A stretch of 64,000 nucleotides of DNA, taken from Leptospira kirschneri serovar Cynopteri str. 3522 CT (lineage in GTDB: Bacteria > Spirochaetota > Leptospiria > Leptospirales > Leptospiraceae). The stretch lies in NCBI RefSeq assembly GCF_000243695.2, contig NZ_AHMN02000004.1, forward strand, positions 790,707 through 854,706. The letters run 5' to 3'. Positions within the stretch are counted from its first letter, which is position 1. Every line of letters starts with the position of its first letter. This document shows positions 20,235 through 35,659 of the stretch, piece after piece. Both the position numbers and the translations under genes were made by a program. Under the pieces are notes generated by a model. The model was not told the DNA's origin. It worked only from the letters and a program-made list of their open reading frames with translations, and ran no database searches.

Positions 20235-20980
20235 AGATTGGAATCGTTAAACATCTAAACGCAAGACCATTAACCTGGGGATTCGAAAAAAATAAGAAAC
20301 ACGAAATTGTTCCGGAAAATCCCGCTATTTTAAAAGATTATCTATTAAACGGAACCATTGATTTAGGATTGATTTCTTCGATCGAATGTATTCGAAACGA
20401 TCGAGTCCTAAACACGTATTATGGCACCGGAGTCTGCGCTCGAGAAAAGGTAAGATCCATTCTTTTTTTTAAAAATAAAAGAGAAAACTTTCCTCCTAAA
20501 CAAATTCTAACGGACAACGGATCTAAAACGAGCGTAGCCCTTATCCGAGTTTTAATTTATGAAGAAAGTGGTTTGATTCCCTACGTAGAACCTACCGATT
20601 CAAAACTGATTCAGAAAAAAATTTCAAATGGAATCGGTTCACACATGTTATTTGGAGACAATGCTCTTTTGGCAAAATGGAATCCAGAATTTTACGAGGT
20701 CAAAGACCTAGCTCAGTGGTGGAACGAACTCACAGGACTCGGTTTTATATTTGCTCTTTGGGCGAGTAAAAAATCCTTAAAATTAGACGATTCTATCTTC
20801 ATTCAATCTTTAGAATATGGAATTTCTCAAATAGAAGAAATCATTTCTCATGAATCCAGACTTTCTTCGAGTTTAGTCCGGGAATATCTTACAAAAGAAC
20901 TTCATTATAAAATTACGGAAGAAGATCAAAAAGGATTTTTACTTTTTAGAGAAAAATGCAGCCGATTAAATCTTTTATAA
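20231..20980 (+). CDS. mqnA: Chorismate dehydratase MqnA-like protein (futalosine menaquinone route)
   Basis: This 249-residue protein has a periplasmic-binding-protein fold of the MqnA/MqnD group. [20 protein letters not shown] opens it, then [25 protein letters not shown] and [15 protein letters not shown], and [16 protein letters not shown], where MqnA proteins carry a W-x4-TGLPFVFA-W segment. MqnA dehydrates chorismate to 3-enolpyruvylbenzoate, the first step of the futalosine route to menaquinone. The start is a TTG that overlaps the preceding stop (TTGA); no better start lies near and the protein begins correctly there. MqnD is the sister family and cannot be fully excluded, but the opening motif fits MqnA. 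Confidence 0.82.
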   Translation: MKIGIVKHLNARPLTWGFEKNKKHEIVPENPAILKDYLLNGTIDLGLISSIECIRNDRVLNTYYGTGVCAREKVRSILFFKNKRENFPPKQILTDNGSKTSVALIRVLIYEESGLIPYVEPTDSKLIQKKISNGIGSHMLFGDNALLAKWNPEFYEVKDLAQWWNELTGLGFIFALWASKKSLKLDDSIFIQSLEYGISQIEEIISHESRLSSSLVREYLTKELHYKITEEDQKGFLLFREKCSRLNLL

Positions 20981-21055
20981 AAACTTGATTTAGAATTTTT
21001 TGAAGAATCAATTTCGAGACTCAGAGGAATCGATTTTGCAGAAACTTGTTTTAAA

Positions 21056-21640
21056 TAACGTGAGCAGGACGTAAAAAAGCCAGGCATCCGGCTTGCCACA
21101 GGCAACCGAACCGCGTTCAATTGTATGCAAGAAACTCTATATAATGTATCGCTTCTAGTTTCAATTTGTTATAGAACGTGATTCGTCAAACGACCTAAAA
21201 CGCGACCCGTAGGAAAGCGTTTTACTGAGTTTCAAACGCGATCCATAGAGAGCCATAACAAACCCCACAAGTATTTGGATCTCAATATAAATTTACGACA
21301 AATCCTCTGTAAAACTTACACCTACAAGTGATTTATAGAGAGCAATGCATGAGTTTTTCATAATTTTGGGAAGAAGAAAAAGGCTTGGGGACTTGTCTCT
21401 ATTAGAAAAACATACTTTTTGCAAGTAAAAAATCTCATACTTGTCGGAACACTTGAAAAACGTGCGTTTTTGATCCCACAACGCGATCCGTAGAGAGCGT
21501 TGTGTTGAGTTATTTTGATTCTAAAATCCTATTCAACTTGTGGGGTTAGTTATGGTAGAGAGCGTTTTGCTGAGTTTCAAACGCGATCTGCAGAAGCGAT
21601 GCATTGATTATTATTATGTTGAATTACTAAAAACTTGTCT
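21056..21640. repeat. Composite repeat region between mqnA and the 22.2-kb lipoprotein
   Basis: This stretch has no credible gene. It opens with TAACGTGAGCAGGAC (21056-21070), the end sequence of the type-1 inverted-repeat element, here in reverse orientation. The element's GC-rich hairpin arm (around 21077-21118) follows, then several copies of ACGCGATCCGTAGAGAGCG-like sequence (about 21200-21260, 21480-21510, 21560-21600). From about 21296 to 21600 it matches the block at 51299-51660, including a short minus frame starting MW(D)QKRTFFKCSDK at 21481. I read it as overlapping non-coding repeats. Confidence 0.75.
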
Positions 21641-21761
21641 TAAAACCTCAAAGAATTTTACGCGATAATTTTTAATAAAATGCAGTAGTTCCTACAAATT
21701 AGGTTTTATTTGGTAATTTGCGAACTTTCGAGCAATTCTAATGTAGTTAAATTTTCGTATG

Positions 21762-21816
21762 AGTTCCTACATTTCCAAAACTCATTTGTAAAATCACAAT
21801 TGTAATAGTTCCCACA
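21762..21816. repeat. Paired AGTTCCYACA repeat unit
   Basis: AGTTCCTACA at 21762-21771 and AGTTCCCACA at 21807-21816 lie 45 nt apart in direct orientation. The same pair at 46-nt spacing recurs at 22026 and 22072, and as the reverse complement at 31945 and 31990 with 45-nt spacing. A single further copy lies at about 21687. The motif also begins each unit of the 60-bp tandem array at 17601. Confidence 0.8.
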
Positions 21817-21883
21817 TTTTTGTGAAACCACGACCCTATAGAATAGAATGTTACGAATTTTTAGATAAATCCGTTCAGAAGCA

Positions 21884-21970
21884 GGGTTATTGAAAAATGA
21901 ATTCTCAATCAGCTTCCGTTACATTGAAGCAGTTTCACTAAACTCTACATGAAATTTTTCAACAAAACTC
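21884..21970. repeat. Type-2 short inverted-repeat element, copy 1
   Basis: About 87 bp bounded by GGGTTATTGAAAAAT (21884-21898) and ATTTTTCAACAAAACTC (21954-21970). The interior resembles the copies at 34989-35083 and 51177-51275 (ATTGAAGCAGTTT in the middle). A second, outer inverted repeat flanks this copy: TATAGAATAGA at 21837-21847 and TCTATTCTATA at 21969-21979. No coding capacity. Confidence 0.7.
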
Positions 21971-22025
21971 TATTCTATAACACGAGCTCGAAGTAAAAAA
22001 TAAGGAGAATTTTTCCAAAAGTATG

Positions 22026-22081
22026 AGTTCCTACAATTTTAGAATTGATTCGTAAAATTGTGATTTGTGGTAGTTCCCACA
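22026..22081. repeat. Paired AGTTCCYACA repeat unit
   Basis: Direct copies AGTTCCTACA (22026-22035) and AGTTCCCACA (22072-22081), 46 nt apart, with an AT-rich interior closely similar to the 21762 pair (TTGATTCGTAAAATTGTGA-like). Non-coding. It lies about 120 bp beyond the stop of the lipoprotein gene at 22204. Confidence 0.78.
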
Positions 22082-22203
22082 TTTAAGAATCGATCTGCAA
22101 CTTCCAACTTTTTCAGAAAAATGAATCAAAAATTTCTTACATTGAACTCGTGCTAAATAAATATAATATAAAAATATACTTAATTATATGATCTCACAAA
22201 AAA

Positions 22204-22872
<669 letters not shown>

Positions 22873-23767
22873 ACATCTAATTTGTGACCGAAATGGAATC
22901 CGTCAACGTAAATCCCGAAATAGAATTTACTTCTCGACACTTTTGCCAACGCTTCCAAAATCAATAGAAGGATCAAATCCATGTAATATCAATCTTCGAA
23001 CATGGAACGAAATTTGCAAATAGATCGTAATCATGAAGAAAATTTGTGGACTAGGTTTATTAAATTTGTTGGAGACAAGTCTGGTCTTCAATGAGTCGAC
23101 TAGCAAAAAATTCTTAGAACGTTCGAAATTCAATTTATCGATCATTATTATCTGTACTCTAAAATTTCTCTGAAACAGATTCTTAAATACCCTGCATCTT
23201 ATTTGGATCGCAAGATCAATTTATCAGAATTACGGCCGTACAACAAAACAACCTAAAAACCCAGTAAATTGCTCCTACAGTCAAAATTCAAAGAGTATTA
23301 AACTCAGTCGAAGAAAAGCTCCGGACTTTAGTCATTTCTATCAAATTGAGTATCTAGATATGTCGTTTCACGTAAGTTCAATAGAACCCAATACGAAAGC
23401 GATTGAAGCGTAGAAAAACTCAGCAGAACACTCTCCACGAATCGCGTTCTATAACAAATTGTAACTTAAGACTAAACACCGTATTACGTTTTTTTCATAC
23501 AATTTATTGACTGAAGCTAAAAAGTGTGGTCCGACTACGCCAGATTCACCCTATTTTCTTTCTATAAATTAAAACGTAAATTATTAGATTAGAATTTTAT
23601 TATATAGATCCGAGTAGTATAACATCTTTTCAAGGTATTTTTTGAAATAAAGAGTGAATTCAAGTAGTAATAAAACAGTTAGATTTCCTAAATCTTTTTT
23701 ATCAAATTTCCATTTTTAGAACAGACAAAAATCTTATTAAAGTTATATGCAGTTCTTAAGTGAAGAT
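22873..23767. other. Non-coding 0.9-kb stretch with a degraded type-1 element
   Basis: No frame here looks like a real gene; a 72-codon minus frame at 22927-23145 has no ribosome site or recognisable features. From about 23395 to 23565 a degraded type-1 element can be traced: AAAACTCAGCAGAACACTCT (near 23416), ATCGCGTTCTATAACAAATT, then TACAATTTATTGACTGAAGC (23499-23518) and a decayed version of the hairpin arm. The remainder (23565-23740) is AT-rich with nothing I can assign. Confidence 0.55.
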
Positions 23768-25006
<1,239 letters not shown>

Positions 25007-25097
25007 AGAATTAAAAATATTGGAAATTCTGAAATGTCAAGAAATAGAAGCTGCTTGCTTGAAAAATCCTGGAAAAGATTCTGGTAAAGGATTCTTC

Positions 25098-25526
<429 letters not shown>

Positions 25527-25598
25527 TATTTATTTATATTTTCACTTATTACTATATACAAAACAAATTTTTAATATCCAATTCATCTCATTAAAAAC

Positions 25599-26261
25599 TC
25601 AAGAAGAAATGGATCTATTCAAATATATAAGAAACGGCTGTAGTATTTTATAAGACTGAATCGAATTTTTGATAAAAGACTTTGAAAGTAATTCTTCGTC
25701 TTTTAGTTTTTTTTCAACAATATAACTCGTATATTGAATCCATTCTAGATCGGGATGATCCTTTGCAAATCCTTTCGGGTAAGTTTTTAACTTCATATCC
25801 GAAAGTCCGCCAAACTCTTTTAAGAATTCTTTGTCTTGAACGACCTTTTTTAAAAAATTAGAATTTTTTAATATATATTCTCGAACCTTTTTTAACGTAG
25901 GAGAATCGGGCATGTAGAGACCACCCGCTAGAAAAGATTCTCCTCTCGGTTGAACATGAAGGTAAAAAAGAGGTTTTCCTAAATCCTTTCCGACCTCTCC
26001 TATACTTGCGCCAAAATTAATTTTATAAGGTTCTTTGTTTTTGGAAAAACGAACGTCTCTGTAAATTCTAAAAATGCATTTTTTAGGATCCACTCCCGTA
26101 AGCAACGGATTTATTTTAGCAAGTCCTACGATCAATTCCGTAATTAAATTTTCAAAATCCTCTTTAGCTTTGACAAAAGATTCCTTATTTTTCTCCAGCC
26201 AAACCTTATTGTTATTCTTCGCTAACTTTTTAAGAAAATCAAGAGTGGTCAAGTGTAACAT
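25599..26261 (-). CDS. DUF2461 family protein
   Basis: This 220-residue protein carries the DUF2461 (TIGR02453) pattern: TLDFLKKLAKNNNKVWLEKN at the N-terminus, then FRIYRDVRFSKNKEPYKINF, FYLHVQPRGESFLAGGLYMP and, in the C-terminal third, TYPKGFAKDHPDLEWIQYTS. Function unknown for the family. I prefer ATG 26261 to TTG 26264. It is on the same strand as the M48 protease with an 84-bp gap. Confidence 0.9.
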   Translation of the reverse strand: MLHLTTLDFLKKLAKNNNKVWLEKNKESFVKAKEDFENLITELIVGLAKINPLLTGVDPKKCIFRIYRDVRFSKNKEPYKINFGASIGEVGKDLGKPLFYLHVQPRGESFLAGGLYMPDSPTLKKVREYILKNSNFLKKVVQDKEFLKEFGGLSDMKLKTYPKGFAKDHPDLEWIQYTSYIVEKKLKDEELLSKSFIKNSIQSYKILQPFLIYLNRSISS

Positions 26262-26345
26262 CAAAAAACCTTTCGCATAAGAATGATCATAGACATTTTT
26301 GCGATCAAGCTAAAAACGAATCAAAAGATTTTTCAGAGGCCAAAT

Positions 26346-27188
26346 CTAATCGGATCCGAATGCACGTTTTATAGCAGTTTGATAACGTTCCATATATAAA
26401 TTTTCAGGTGTGGCCTTTGGGTTTCCGATCGAATTCAGTCTTTTACGATTTTCTCCGATTCTTTCATCGTTCAATGGATGTGTGGACAAGAATTGAATCA
26501 TTCGTTTATCTACGGTTCCACCTTCTTCTTTCTCCTTTTTTTCAATTAAAACAAAAAAGGATTCCAAAGCGCCCGGATAGTATTTTGTATTTTTCAAATA
26601 TTCAAAACTCATAAAGTCTGCTTCCGCTTCCGCAGAACGACTGTTCGCCAAAGTAAGAATTTCCCCTCCCACTCTAGAACCTAAATTGATCAAACTCGCC
26701 GCGTCTGATCCTAAAAAAATAGTAAGCCCTATATAGATCGTAAAATAAATTCCTAAAGAACTAATGATCTGTTTTATGGAATGCCTTTTTTCTGCGTGTG
26801 CAATTTCATGCGCCAATATTGCGGCTAACGTTGCCTCATCTTGAATAAGTTTTAAAAGCCCAGTATATACAAAAATATAACCTCCCGGCGTACAAACCGC
26901 GTTGATCGTATCATCGTCGTCTAAAATCGTAATTTTATAAGGAAAATCTTTTTTATATCGGATTTGATCCGATTTGAGAATTTTATCTGCAACCGACTTT
27001 ACATATTTTTCCAAAGCGGCATTTTTTAAGACGTGCATTCCCTCTTTGCCGTTTTTTGCATTTTCTAAAAACGACTTTCCAATCTGGATGTCCAATTCGA
27101 TCGGGACCACGGAATCTATAACGGCTCCACATGTGGAAAACATTAAAAAAAACAAAACGATACTAAAACGTCTAAAAACTTTTTTCAT
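26346..27188 (-). CDS. M48-family zinc metalloprotease, lipoprotein
   Basis: From ATG 27188 the protein has 280 residues, with a type II signal peptide ([17 protein letters not shown], lipid Cys near residue 20). The zinc motif HEIAH is at 127-131 and the third ligand is the Glu in [23 protein letters not shown] before the motif and [10 protein letters not shown] after it are typical of M48 family (BepA/LoiP-like) periplasmic proteases, which remove misassembled envelope proteins. A TTG six codons upstream is the alternative start. It is likely tethered to a membrane in the periplasm. Confidence 0.92.
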   Translation of the reverse strand: MKKVFRRFSIVLFFLMFSTCGAVIDSVVPIELDIQIGKSFLENAKNGKEGMHVLKNAALEKYVKSVADKILKSDQIRYKKDFPYKITILDDDDTINAVCTPGGYIFVYTGLLKLIQDEATLAAILAHEIAHAEKRHSIKQIISSLGIYFTIYIGLTIFLGSDAASLINLGSRVGGEILTLANSRSAEAEADFMSFEYLKNTKYYPGALESFFVLIEKKEKEEGGTVDKRMIQFLSTHPLNDERIGENRKRLNSIGNPKATPENLYMERYQTAIKRAFGSD

Positions 27189-27629
27189 CGGATGTATTTT
27201 TTTCAAGAGACCTAAGATTGATAGCAGATTTTTACGTTATTTCTTTTTAAAGGATCCGTTCCCGCATTCTTTTAAACAAATCCAATCGATAAGTTATAAT
27301 TGACATCGATATAAATTCTCAAACGAGAATGTGTCAATGTTTAATTGAACCGTTTCAAGTTTCATCAATAGAAGAATAAAAATTTAAGATTCCAATTCGA
27401 AGAAAAAGTTATAACTTCATTTTTTTTCTGTAAACAATTTTAAAAAACTTTAGATTCACATTTTAGCAATAGAAAAGTTTTCGAAATTTCAGATTGTGAG
27501 TTCCCTCAAGATTGTGCGCCTTAGTTAATTTCAATGGGTTTTCAAGTCGTCTTCTCATTGTTAGTTGATAGAATTCCCAAATTTCAAACAACAAGAAATT
27601 GAATGTTCTGATTTTAGGAAAATAGCTAC
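27189..27629. other. Intergenic stretch of about 440 bp, no gene found
   Basis: No credible frame, RNA or strong hairpin is visible. GTGAGTTCCCTCAAG near 27498 is a weak relative of the AGTTCCYACA motif. Both flanking genes face the minus strand, so the promoter of the M48 gene is probably at its 5' side here. Confidence 0.4.
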
Positions 27630-28477
27630 CTATTCAGAACTCAAAATAGATTCATAACCACCATACGCGCGTATGTTGATGACCCCGGATGAAAATAAAA
27701 GATATTGTCCTTTGATCCCAGTAAGAACGTCTTCGATCACAGGATGTTTTTCAGGAGCCAGAGATTGTATTTTTTTTGGATAAGACTGAATCGGATAACG
27801 AATGTAAGTTGGATTCTCTTGATCGGAAATTACATAATCCAGATCTAAATCCAGTTCTTCGATCGTTTTCAAAAATTCTTTCTTTTTAAAAACGAGATCT
27901 ACCGGCTCTGGATCCCCCGATACCATCTTTTGCCAAGTGGTTCGATCCGACAAAATCTTAGAAAGTTCTTTTTCTATAATTCCCGCATCTCTTCTAGAAA
28001 TAACTTCCACAAGTGGAATCCCTTGTACAGCTCCTTGATCCACCCAACGATTTGATACCGGATTTTCTTTTGTAATTCCCACTTTAATCGCGGAACTATT
28101 TGCAAGATAAACCGTATGAGAAATAAAACAATGTGTTTCTCCCCAATCTGGTTCCCTACAAGTTCCTAAATGAAAATGACAAGTATCCGGCCTTAAAATA
28201 CATAGATCATTCTCAGCCAATGTCTGAAAACAAGTGAAACAATTTCCCTGATTGAAACTTTTTTTAGTGATCCTTCCGCAAGATACACAACGAATTTTTC
28301 CGGTAAATTCTAACCTTATTTTTTTACCTAAGTAGTTTAGAATATTAGGATTTTCTTGAATATTTGGTTTTTGTTTTTCAGAAGAATCGGAATCGTAGGT
28401 CGCAGTGACCCAAATATAAGAAACAGGATCGATTCCTTGATGATCCATCATTCGTAGGAAACCGGAAGCGATCGGTT

Positions 28478-28481
<4 letters not shown>
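27630..28481 (-). CDS. DUF2797 zinc-ribbon protein
   Basis: This 283-residue protein has the DUF2797 layout: a cysteine pair CVSCGR with CFTC downstream (about residues 63-83) makes a zinc ribbon, [18 protein letters not shown] holds further metal-type Cys/His, then [19 protein letters not shown] and [16 protein letters not shown]. The KVGIT segment recalls GIY-YIG-like folds, which is inference only. The ATG overlaps the stop of the preceding gene as ATGA, so the two are coupled. Function unknown. Confidence 0.86.
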
Positions 28482-30362
<1,881 letters not shown>

Positions 30363-30427
30363 CCGAGAATTCCTATTTTGTTTAAAAAAATCCCTCAAAC
30401 CTATTCTTCAAGGAGAAAAACGACACA

Positions 30428-31666
<1,239 letters not shown>

Positions 31667-31700
31667 AGTTTTAGCTTAAACTTTACACTTTCCAAAAAAA

Positions 31701-31735
31701 TACCCGGCAAAGTAAAACCCGCCGGGTATTTTTTT
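31701..31735 (+). terminator. Rho-independent terminator of lipL46
   Basis: TACCCGGC (31701-31708) pairs perfectly with GCCGGGTA (31721-31728) over a 12-nt loop, followed by a run of seven T. It lies 34 bp after the lipL46 stop and is one of the clearest terminators in the window. Confidence 0.92.
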
Positions 31736-31944
31736 ATATTCATTTCATAGAATCTGATTTTTAGAAAAAGTATAATTAGCATATAGAGAGTGTAAAGGTG
31801 GCTGCCTATTTTGTTTCAAAATGAGAAATCTATTTTTATAAATGAGAACTCTTACGTTTAAATTTTTGAGCTAAATCACTATTTTATAACTGCCATTTCC
31901 GTGAAAAATTGATTTTATAGAGATTTCTTTAAACTAAAATGTTT

Positions 31945-31999
31945 TGTAGGAACTATTACGAATTTAGATTTTACAGTGAAATCTTAAAATGTAGGAACT
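31945..31999. repeat. Paired TGTAGGAACT repeat unit in the lipL46-cytochrome gap
   Basis: The 578-bp gap between lipL46 and the cytochrome gene has no coding frame. After the terminator it contains TGTAGGAACT at 31945-31954 and again at 31990-31999, 45 nt apart, with ACGAATTTAGATTTTACAG between. That interior also occurs, with small changes, near 38270 and 51015, so the unit is a dispersed element of about 55 bp. Nothing else could be assigned. Confidence 0.78.
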
Positions 32000-32244
32000 A
32001 AAACAAATTGATGTTTTTTGTTAGAAAACGATGCGGCTTTGCCTTTATAAAAGTAAGATTAACGTTTTGAAATCTTAATTTATAAATCGAATCGAATCAT
32101 TCCGCTATTCACCATAACTTGAAGTTTCTAAATTTCCATTTTTAGATAGATTTCTTTTTTAGATCCTTCAACCTGCCCTTTACGATAAAGAGACGGTTCC
32201 ATTTAGAAGTATCGATTCTTTATAAAATTCAATTGGGAAAATGT

Positions 32245-32799
32245 ATGAAAAAAATTCATTCTTCAATTTTAATTCTGCTCTTTGCGATTCTAACTTTCAT
32301 AAACTGTTCGAATCAAAATAACAAGTCAAATAGTTCTCGCATTGAACGAGGTAAAAAATTGGTAATGGTCGCCGGATGTACAGATTGTCATACCGCAAAA
32401 ATAATGACTCCACAAGGCCCGGTGCCAGACGCTTCTAAATTTTTAGCTGGATATTTAGAAACAAATCAATTACCGGATTATAAGAACTATAAAAATTCTC
32501 CTTGGCTTTTGTTTACCGGAGATCTTACTGCCGTGGTTGGTCCTTGGGGAGTTAGTTTTGCAAAAAATATTACCCCCGATCCTGAAACCGGTATCGGCGG
32601 TTGGACCGAAGATATGTTTATCCAAACGGTTCGGACTCAAAAAAGATTAGGGGTAGGTAGACCAATTCTTCCTCCAATGAACGGTGTTTTTATCGGAAAC
32701 ATGAATCCTCTAAGTGATGATGAACTAAAAGATATTTTTGCTTATCTTAAATCTTTAAAGCCAGTCAGAAACAGAGTTCCTGAACCGATTTTAAATTAA
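32245..32799 (+). CDS. c-type cytochrome, lipoprotein
   Basis: From ATG 32245 (184 residues) a type II signal peptide ends at FINC (lipid Cys about 21). One haem site is present, CTDCH at about 45-49. NITPDPETGIGGWTEDMFIQTVRT and PPMNGVFIGNMNPLSDDELKDIFAYLKSLKP are the usual core of small cytochrome c proteins that accompany periplasmic dehydrogenases; a Met in PPMNG or GNMNP should be the distal ligand. No partner enzyme lies beside it. TTG 32233 would add a few residues and is less likely. Confidence 0.88.
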   Translation: MKKIHSSILILLFAILTFINCSNQNNKSNSSRIERGKKLVMVAGCTDCHTAKIMTPQGPVPDASKFLAGYLETNQLPDYKNYKNSPWLLFTGDLTAVVGPWGVSFAKNITPDPETGIGGWTEDMFIQTVRTQKRLGVGRPILPPMNGVFIGNMNPLSDDELKDIFAYLKSLKPVRNRVPEPILN

Positions 32800-32885
32800 A
32801 AGTGAATGAACGGATTGAAACGTATCAATCCGTTCTCGCAAAGTATATTCTAAGAAAAACATTTTTCAATTCAAAGGAATCATTT

Positions 32886-33374
32886 GTGTTAAAAAAAACA
32901 TTACTTATCGCTTTAACAACGATCTTTTTTTTAAACTGCAATCGAGATTTAGATCAATTTAATCAGTTTCAGAAAGCAGAAATATCTACTCTCACTCAAA
33001 ACATTCAAGAAATTCTAACTTCCATGAAATATGAAAAATATAAGATTCTTATCATCCCTCATGTAAATTTTTCAAAATCTCGAATCAGTGAAAAAAAAGT
33101 ACTAGAAAATTTCAATGGCAAAGCTATAGAATCTGAAAACCCTCCCGAATATGGAAACACGAAAAATGATCGAAATGAATATTATAAAAGAGATTTAACG
33201 ATAAATTATGATACTGCTAGTAAAGAATATATATACAACATTGATTATTTCTCTGTACTAATTATTTTTGATAAGATCGATGATAAAAAAAAGAATCAAG
33301 TAACAAAACTTATCGAGAAAGTCGTGTTGAATATGGATAAAGGAGATACCGTAGAGATAATTTCGCTGGAATGA
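32886..33374 (+). CDS. Putative small lipoprotein, unknown
   Basis: From GTG 32886 the protein is about 162 residues with a compact lipoprotein signal MLKKTLLIALTTIFFLNCNR (lipid Cys near 18). The mature part is charged and helical (QFQKAEISTLTQNIQEILTSMKYEKYKILIIPHV) and ends in KGDTVEIISLE. A frame start at 32802 would put 28 residues before a perfect signal peptide, so GTG 32886 is preferred; this decides the start. I do not recognise a family. It may be cotranscribed with the cytochrome gene. Confidence 0.65.
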   Translation: MLKKTLLIALTTIFFLNCNRDLDQFNQFQKAEISTLTQNIQEILTSMKYEKYKILIIPHVNFSKSRISEKKVLENFNGKAIESENPPEYGNTKNDRNEYYKRDLTINYDTASKEYIYNIDYFSVLIIFDKIDDKKKNQVTKLIEKVVLNMDKGDTVEIISLE

Positions 33375-33441
33375 TTTTTAAAATTACTTTCAATAGATTC
33401 TCGTTTCGTTTATGTCAAATTCTTATCTTAGGAAAAGCACT

Positions 33442-33480
33442 AAACGCAAACGGGATTGAAAACAAATCCCATTTGCGTTT
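33442..33480. terminator. Bidirectional hairpin between convergent genes
   Basis: AAACGCAAACGGGATT (33442-33457) and AATCCCATTTGCGTTT (33465-33480) are complementary at 15 of 16 positions across a 7-nt loop. It lies between the + strand lipoprotein and the convergent minus-strand gene at 33537, so it can terminate both. The A/T ends of the stem give a T-rich tail in each direction. Confidence 0.75.
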
Positions 33481-33536
33481 CTGTAAATTAAGAGTTCCTA
33501 ATACTTCCTAGAAATTCTGTCTAATATTCAGTTGAA

Positions 33537-34838
33537 CTACCATAACCAATAAGCTTCTAGAAAATCCGCATTCAATCCCAATGCAGAAGATTGTGGAATG
33601 ACACATCTTCTATAAGGAGCAAACTCCCATTTATTGTAAGGTTTTCTATAGAAAAGCCCTACTATATCTGAAAAAGTTCGATCTTCTATACAATGATAAT
33701 TGTAAAGTGGAAATCCACTTTTATCTTTTACGTGTATTTTGTTAGGATCCTGAAAGAAAAATATATCCATCGATTCCGCCAATTCGTGCCCCTGATCCTT
33801 GACCGCAGCGATTAAATTTTTCAATCCGGTTTGCAAAGGATAACCCATATGTACTAAAACGCCCACTCCTTTGAGAAGCATATAGTGATTAAAAAAGTTG
33901 GCATCCTCCGATTGAACGATCACTCCTACAAAAATAGAACCAAGTGTAATTAAATTTTGCCACTGCCCCAAAGGAGTTATCTGATTACGAGCAATGTATT
34001 TTAAGATTACCTCGTTGATCTTAGCCACAGGGTTGACATCAGCAGTATGATTCCCATATCTAAGATTCACATTATTAAAATCTTGAACTTGGTAATTTCG
34101 AGCTTCATAATATCTCAAAAGATCAGCACAAATTTTTACAACATCCTCTCTAAACTCTTCTACGTGTACAAAAGTCCAATAGAGTCCCACTAGAGAATGG
34201 ATCGTTGCGTCTAAAGAAAAATCATATCTAAACTTATACTGTTGATCCTCAAACGAATAATCTGTATATCTCATAGTACCACAAGGTTTGTTATCTGGAG
34301 GAACACCTACGGTTCCATTTTGATTACAAGGCGGGAATTGATTGTATGCTTCTATATTGACAAAATCTCTACCAAACCCACCTCGATTGAGAGATTGCAT
34401 TAATTTATAATATTCTAAATATCTTTTTATAAGAGCCAGGGTATCCGGGTCACGAGTATTTTTATATTTCCATGCCATCGCACCCAAAGTTACTCCTACG
34501 TTAAAAGTAGCATCTCCCGCTTCTTGCCAATTGTATCTTCCGACTCCATTTAAAGCTTGATTTTCAAAATGATCTAAACCTCTATATTCTACTTGTCCTA
34601 AAGGACCAGTTAAATATTTAACATTTGAGTAAACTTGCTTTTCCTTAAAAGAATTCATTTCCCCGACTAACCATGCAATAAGCATAATTTCTTTGTTAGA
34701 AGTCTTTTTTCCTGGAATACAAAACATCAAAGATGAAAAAATTAAAATGAGCGCAAAAGATCTCATTCCAACTTGAATCATTTTCAATAAACCTAATCTT
34801 AAAAAACCTACTTCTGGATCCTTTTGTTTCTCTTTCAC
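33537..34838 (-). CDS. Putative lipoprotein, about 433 residues, unknown
   Basis: GTG 34838 is chosen because GGGAG lies about 8 nt upstream and the result is a 433-residue protein with a hydrophobic segment MIQVGMRSFALILIFSSLMFCIPG ending in a lipobox-like LMFC. The frame itself extends to an ATG-type codon at 34877. The mature part is rich in aromatic residues and in helical pairs (YLEYYKLMQSLNRGGFGRDF, TLALIKRYLEYY; FSLDATIHSLVGLYWTF) with scattered Cys, suggesting an alpha/alpha-barrel-like exported protein. That is an inference from pattern. Function unknown. Confidence 0.7.
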   Translation of the reverse strand: MKEKQKDPEVGFLRLGLLKMIQVGMRSFALILIFSSLMFCIPGKKTSNKEIMLIAWLVGEMNSFKEKQVYSNVKYLTGPLGQVEYRGLDHFENQALNGVGRYNWQEAGDATFNVGVTLGAMAWKYKNTRDPDTLALIKRYLEYYKLMQSLNRGGFGRDFVNIEAYNQFPPCNQNGTVGVPPDNKPCGTMRYTDYSFEDQQYKFRYDFSLDATIHSLVGLYWTFVHVEEFREDVVKICADLLRYYEARNYQVQDFNNVNLRYGNHTADVNPVAKINEVILKYIARNQITPLGQWQNLITLGSIFVGVIVQSEDANFFNHYMLLKGVGVLVHMGYPLQTGLKNLIAAVKDQGHELAESMDIFFFQDPNKIHVKDKSGFPLYNYHCIEDRTFSDIVGLFYRKPYNKWEFAPYRRCVIPQSSALGLNADFLEAYWLW

Positions 34839-34988
34839 TCTAACACTCCCTGTTAAATACAATCTCCGATACGTCATTCGCTTTCATTTCATAAAAAACC
34901 AACCAGAGACGATAAGCATCTTATAAAATTAAATTCCTTTTTCCCTAAACTCAATACGCCTAAAACAATGATACAAATTAATATTAAA

Positions 34989-35083
34989 GTTGTTTAAAAA
35001 TGGGTTCTCCATCCGTTTACGTTGTATTGAAATGAACAATTGAAGCAGTTTTGCCAATCTCCACTATAAAATTTTTCAACAAC
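34989..35083. repeat. Type-2 short inverted-repeat element, copy 2
   Basis: A 95-bp element bounded by GTTGTTTAAAAAT (34989-35001) and ATTTTTCAACAAC (35071-35083), complementary at 12 of 13 positions. Interior sequence GGGTTCTCCATCCGTTT and GAAGCAGTTTTG matches copies at 21884 and 51177. No coding capacity. Confidence 0.78.
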
Positions 35084-35659
35084 CCTATTTTTTTAAAAAA
35101 CATTAAATTTATTTTATATATAAAAAAACTAATGCAAAAATAAACTCATTTACCAAACTATACACAATGCGCCAACACTTAACCGAAATAAATCTTTTCA
35201 AGAAAGGCCCAAGGTATTTAATTCGCATAACGTATAACTTAAGGAAGTCACAAAAATATTAATCATTTTTCCAAAAACAGACTTCTTATATTAAATACCA
35301 AACAAACTGTCAAATAAAAAATATAAATACATTCAATTTTAATTATATTATAAAAATATTAATATATTACTAAAAGGTAGCATAACTTAAAATGATATAA
35401 ATTCATATAACGCAAGTTATAGCATCTCTAGAGCAATGAAATTAAAAACAAAATCACGAAAAACGCAATAAAAGTGACATCGGAAGAGATTTAAGAATCA
35501 GTTCGTCAGAGTGATTGTTTAGAAATAAACTTTGCCTGATAGGCGGGAAAAAATTTGAGAAAATTGTAAAGGTATTACTCAGAAAAAAGAGAGTCAAATA
35601 TTACTTTTAGTAAAACTTTATTACTTGAGATATGCGCCTAACGTATCAGATAAAAAAAT
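35084..35659. other. AT-rich intergenic stretch upstream of the lipoprotein and downstream of flaB
   Basis: No gene is visible. From about 35090 to 35450 the DNA is extremely AT-rich with many short A and T runs, and then becomes mixed up to the flaB terminator. Curved or easily melted DNA is possible. I see no RNA gene and no repeat of the other families. Confidence 0.4.

Noticed and set aside
22927..23145. 72-codon minus frame in the 22.9-kb gap
   Set aside because: No ribosome site, no recognisable domain, and located in decayed repeat DNA. I could not support it as a gene.
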